From CAYLNK01 sp964384675 (GTDB lineage Bacteria; Acidobacteriota; Thermoanaerobaculia; UBA5066), in contig CAYLNK010000304.1 of the NCBI GenBank assembly GCA_964384675.1, forward strand, positions 1 to 8,404: 8,404 nucleotides of DNA. Direction: 5' to 3'. Below are positions 6,033 through 8,404 of this stretch, one piece after another (positions within the stretch are counted from its first letter, which is position 1; the number at the start of each line of letters is the position of its first letter). The translations under genes and the position numbers were made by a program. The notes below the pieces were generated by a model. The model searched no databases, was not told the origin of the DNA, and worked only from the letters and a program-made list of their open reading frames with translations.

Positions 6033-7549
6033 TCCACGGAGACGTCCTGGGCGAGCGGGCCCGCCTCTCGCCCGACCGCACCGCGCTCGTCCTCGCCGAC
6101 TCGGGGCGGCGTCTGACGTATCGCGAGCTCGACGCACGCGCCCGCCGGCTCGCCCGAGCTTTCCTCGGCCCGCTCGGCCTCTCGCCCGGCGACCGGCTCG
6201 GCCTCCTCGCCCACAACAGGCTCGAGTTCCTGGACGCGTTCTTCGCGGCGGGGAAGTCGGGCGTCGTCCTCGTTCCGCTCGGCACGCGGCTCCACCCGCG
6301 CGAGCTCGCTCCGATCGTCGCGGACGCCGGGCTCTCGGCGCTGCTGTATGACGGCGCCCTTTCCGAGGTCGCCGAGGCCCTTCGCGGCGCGGTCCCGAGG
6401 CTCGTCGCTCTCGACGAGCCGGCCCCCGGCGACCTGGCGCTCGGCGCGCTCGTCGCGGGAGCCGGTGGCGACACCCCGCTGCCGCCGCGCTCGCCGGAAG
6501 ACCTCTACGCCCTCCTCTACACGAGCGGGACGACGGGGCGCCCGAAGGGGGTGCGGATCCCGCACCGGATGGTGGGCTGGAACGGCGTGAACACGGCGCT
6601 CGCCTGGCAGCTCGGCGAGGACGACGTCAGCCCGGTCTTCACGCCGCTCTACCATGCCGGCGGCCTCGGCGCGTTCCTCGTCCCGATCCTGGCCGCCGGC
6701 GGCACGATCGTCCTCCATCCCCGCTTCGACGCGGTGGACGTGTGGCGCGCGATCGAGCGCGAGCGCGCCACGGTGGTGCTGGGCGTCCCCACGATCTGGA
6801 AGATGCTCCTCGAGTGCCCGGAGATCGACCGGGTCGACCTCTCGTCGATCCGGTGGCTGATCAGCGGCGGCGCGCCGCTGCCGCTGCCCCTCCTCGCGGC
6901 GTACCAGGCGCGGGGGCTCGTCCTGAAGCAGGGCTACGGGATGACCGAGGTCGGCGTGAACTGCTTCGCGATGTCGTCGCAGGAGGCGACGCGGAAGGCG
7001 GGCTCCATCGGGCGGCCTCTGCCCTTCACCCGGGCGCGGGTCGTGGCCGAGGACGGGCGGCCGCTGCCTCCGGGCGAGGTCGGCGAGCTCTGCCTCGCCG
7101 GTCCGCACGTCTGCCAGGGCTACTGGAACGACCCGGAGGCGACGCGCGCGGTGCTCGACGCCGAGGGCTTCTTCCACACCGGCGACCTCGCCCGCCAGGA
7201 CGCGGAGGGCTTCTTCACGATCGCGGGGCGGAAGAAGGACATGCTCATCAGCGGCGGCGTCAACGTCTATCCGGCGGAGATCGAGGCGGTGCTCCTCGGC
7301 CACGACGGGGTGGCCGAGGTGTCCGTGGTGGGCGTCGCCGACCCGACCTGGGGCGAGGTGGGCGTCGCCTTCGTGGTGGCGCGGCATGGCGCAGCCCTGA
7401 CGCCGGAGGGACTGGCGGCGTTCGCCGCGGAGCGCCTCTCGCGGATGAAGCTCCCGAAGGCCTTCGTCCTGGTCGACTCCCTGCCGCTCACGCCGTACGG
7501 CAAGGTCGTCAAGGGGGAGCTGAGAAGGCGCTGGGAGAGCGAGGCGTGA
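6029..7549 (+). CDS. Acyl-CoA synthetase (AMP-forming, ANL superfamily)
   Basis: This ligase of 506 residues would activate a carboxylic acid through an acyl-adenylate to its CoA thioester. The motifs are complete: P-loop YTSGTTGRPKG (164-174), QGYGMTE (301-307), TGD (384-386) with the ribose-binding aspartate D386, hinge GRKKD (400-404) followed by ISGGVNVYPAEIE, and the C-terminal PYGKVVK with catalytic lysine K492. Length and motifs fit medium/long-chain or aryl acyl-CoA ligases (FadD13- or MenE-like branch). They do not fit OleC beta-lactone synthetases, which are longer and differ at the hinge. Acyl specificity cannot be read. The start at 6029 overlaps the hydrolase stop as ATGA and opens with the typical MIHGDVLGERARLSPDRTA; the reading frame stays open upstream to 5939, but that stretch is shadow sequence inside the hydrolase gene. 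Confidence 0.93.
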   Translation: MIHGDVLGERARLSPDRTALVLADSGRRLTYRELDARARRLARAFLGPLGLSPGDRLGLLAHNRLEFLDAFFAAGKSGVVLVPLGTRLHPRELAPIVADAGLSALLYDGALSEVAEALRGAVPRLVALDEPAPGDLALGALVAGAGGDTPLPPRSPEDLYALLYTSGTTGRPKGVRIPHRMVGWNGVNTALAWQLGEDDVSPVFTPLYHAGGLGAFLVPILAAGGTIVLHPRFDAVDVWRAIERERATVVLGVPTIWKMLLECPEIDRVDLSSIRWLISGGAPLPLPLLAAYQARGLVLKQGYGMTEVGVNCFAMSSQEATRKAGSIGRPLPFTRARVVAEDGRPLPPGEVGELCLAGPHVCQGYWNDPEATRAVLDAEGFFHTGDLARQDAEGFFTIAGRKKDMLISGGVNVYPAEIEAVLLGHDGVAEVSVVGVADPTWGEVGVAFVVARHGAALTPEGLAAFAAERLSRMKLPKAFVLVDSLPLTPYGKVVKGELRRRWESEA

Positions 7550-8346
7550 CCGGTGCGCCGGTCCTGACCCACCGGCTCGAAGGAGCCCCCGGCGCCACGC
7601 TCCTCGTGCTGAACGGCGGGATGATGTCGATCGGCGCGTGGGAGCCGTTCGTGGCTCCGCTCCTTTCCAGCCTGCGCGTCCTGCGCTGCGACCTGCGCGG
7701 CCAGCTCCTCTCGCCCGGCGGGCCCCACCTCACGCTGGAGGGGCACGTGGCCGACGTGGTGGCCCTCCTCGACTCGCTGGCGCTCCCGCGCGCGCACGTC
7801 TTCGGGACGTCGTACGGCGGCGAGGTCGGCGTCCTCCTGGCGGCGCTCCACCCGGAGCGCGTGGCGTCGCTCACCGTGGTCGCCTCGGTCGACCGCTTCG
7901 ACGCCGCGATGGACGCGGAGGTGGAGCGGCTGCGGGCCTCTTGCCGCGACGTGCTCTCGGGCGGCAGCCGCCGCGCGCTGTACGACCTCATCGCCTCGAC
8001 CTCGTACTCGAAGGCGTACCACGAGCGGAACCGCGCCGCGATCGAGGCCCGCGGGGCCGCCGTGGCCCTGCTCCCCGACGCCTGGTACCGGGACCTCGAG
8101 GGCCTCCTCGTCCCGCTCCTGGGCCTCGACCTGCGGCCGCGGCTGGCCTCGGTCCGCTGCCCGACGACGGTCGCCGCCGCCGGTGAGGACGCGGTGATGC
8201 CTCGTGCCTACGTGGAGGGGATCGCCTCGGGAATCGCCGGGGCGCGCTTCGAGGTGATCGACGGGGCGGGACACGCCGCGATCCTGGAGGACGCGGAGGC
8301 CGTGCGGACCCTCGTGCTGGCCCGGGTGGCGGGGGCCGCCGGGTGA
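7546..8346 (+). CDS. Second alpha/beta hydrolase (NGG oxyanion variant)
   Basis: A soluble alpha/beta hydrolase of 266 residues with no signal or anchor. The nucleophile elbow GTSYGG puts S89 as the serine, D215 in GEDAVMP is the likely acid, and H243 in GAGHAAILED is the base. The usual HG oxyanion motif is replaced by NGGMMS (23-28), and DLRGQLLS (49-56) stands where DxxGxGxS usually is. These features point to a distinct subfamily that I do not recognise by name. The GTG start at 7546 forms a GTGA overlap with the ligase stop, with GGGAG eight bases upstream; the open frame extends far to the left only as a shadow of the ligase gene. It is a candidate thioesterase, esterase or lactonase acting on the acyl-CoA made by the preceding ligase. 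It shows little resemblance to the first hydrolase outside the triad, so it is not a recent duplicate. Confidence 0.82.
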   Translation: MTGAPVLTHRLEGAPGATLLVLNGGMMSIGAWEPFVAPLLSSLRVLRCDLRGQLLSPGGPHLTLEGHVADVVALLDSLALPRAHVFGTSYGGEVGVLLAALHPERVASLTVVASVDRFDAAMDAEVERLRASCRDVLSGGSRRALYDLIASTSYSKAYHERNRAAIEARGAAVALLPDAWYRDLEGLLVPLLGLDLRPRLASVRCPTTVAAAGEDAVMPRAYVEGIASGIAGARFEVIDGAGHAAILEDAEAVRTLVLARVAGAAG

Positions 8347-8404
8347 GCGACGGGCGCGTGCGCGCGGCCGCTCTCGACGTCCTGGGCACAACGGCGCGGC
8401 TCGC
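8343..8404 (+). CDS. Start of a further operon gene, function unknown (runs off right edge)
   Basis: A GTG at 8343 overlaps the preceding TGA as GTGA and opens a frame without stops to the window end: MSDGRVRAAALDVLGTTAR and on, 20 codons. The junction style is identical to the two junctions before it, which is the main support. No family can be recognised from so short an N terminus. Confidence 0.5.
   Translation, partial: MSDGRVRAAALDVLGTTARL

Noticed and set aside
3345..7549. A straightforward oleABCD olefin gene cluster
   Set aside because: The enzyme classes fit, but the SDR is too short for OleD, the ligase motifs are those of normal acyl-CoA synthetases, and the KASIII-like protein lacks the His and Asn that OleA keeps. 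Only an analogy is supported.

Overview
This is a very GC-rich bacterial window with almost no non-coding sequence. It looks like an Acidobacteriota-type genome, for example a Thermoanaerobaculia or Holophagae relative. The basis is the GC content, the codon use, and a 928-residue Oar-type TonB-dependent receptor with an N-terminal carboxypeptidase-regulatory-like domain, a protein type abundant in that phylum. The phylum is an inference from gene type; no rRNA or marker gene is present.

Layout. Positions 1-332 (minus strand) hold the N-terminal part of a protein resembling the extended, atypical pyruvate kinases; it leaves the window on the left. Positions 333-550 are the only real intergenic region. 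This divergent control region is visibly AT-richer than its surroundings. It carries a sigma70-like promoter (TTGACA, 17-bp spacer, AATCAT) followed by a TetR-type palindrome centred on ACCGAGCGTTCGGT. From 551 to the right edge, every gene is on the plus strand with at most 10 bp between genes: TonB-dependent receptor, FabG-like SDR, ketosynthase III (FabH)-like enzyme, membrane-anchored alpha/beta hydrolase, ANL-family acyl-CoA synthetase, second alpha/beta hydrolase, and the first 20 codons of one more gene. The last three junctions are ATGA or GTGA stop/start overlaps, so the set is probably one translationally coupled operon.

How the genes may work together. The four enzyme classes (KASIII-like, alpha/beta hydrolase, AMP-forming ligase, SDR) are the classes that make up the OleABCD long-chain olefin / beta-lactone pathway. 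The individual members do not look like the true Ole proteins: the SDR is a short FabG type, the ligase is an ordinary acyl-CoA synthetase, and the KASIII-like protein lacks the usual catalytic His and Asn. Together with an outer-membrane receptor as first gene and an operator of the kind used by acyl-CoA-responsive TetR regulators, the cluster is best read as an undescribed acyl-thioester or lipid system. It may import and remodel a hydrophobic carboxylic acid or ester, or make a small acyl-derived product. Its substrate cannot be read from the sequence.

I saw no tRNA, rRNA, CRISPR array, insertion sequence or convincing terminator.
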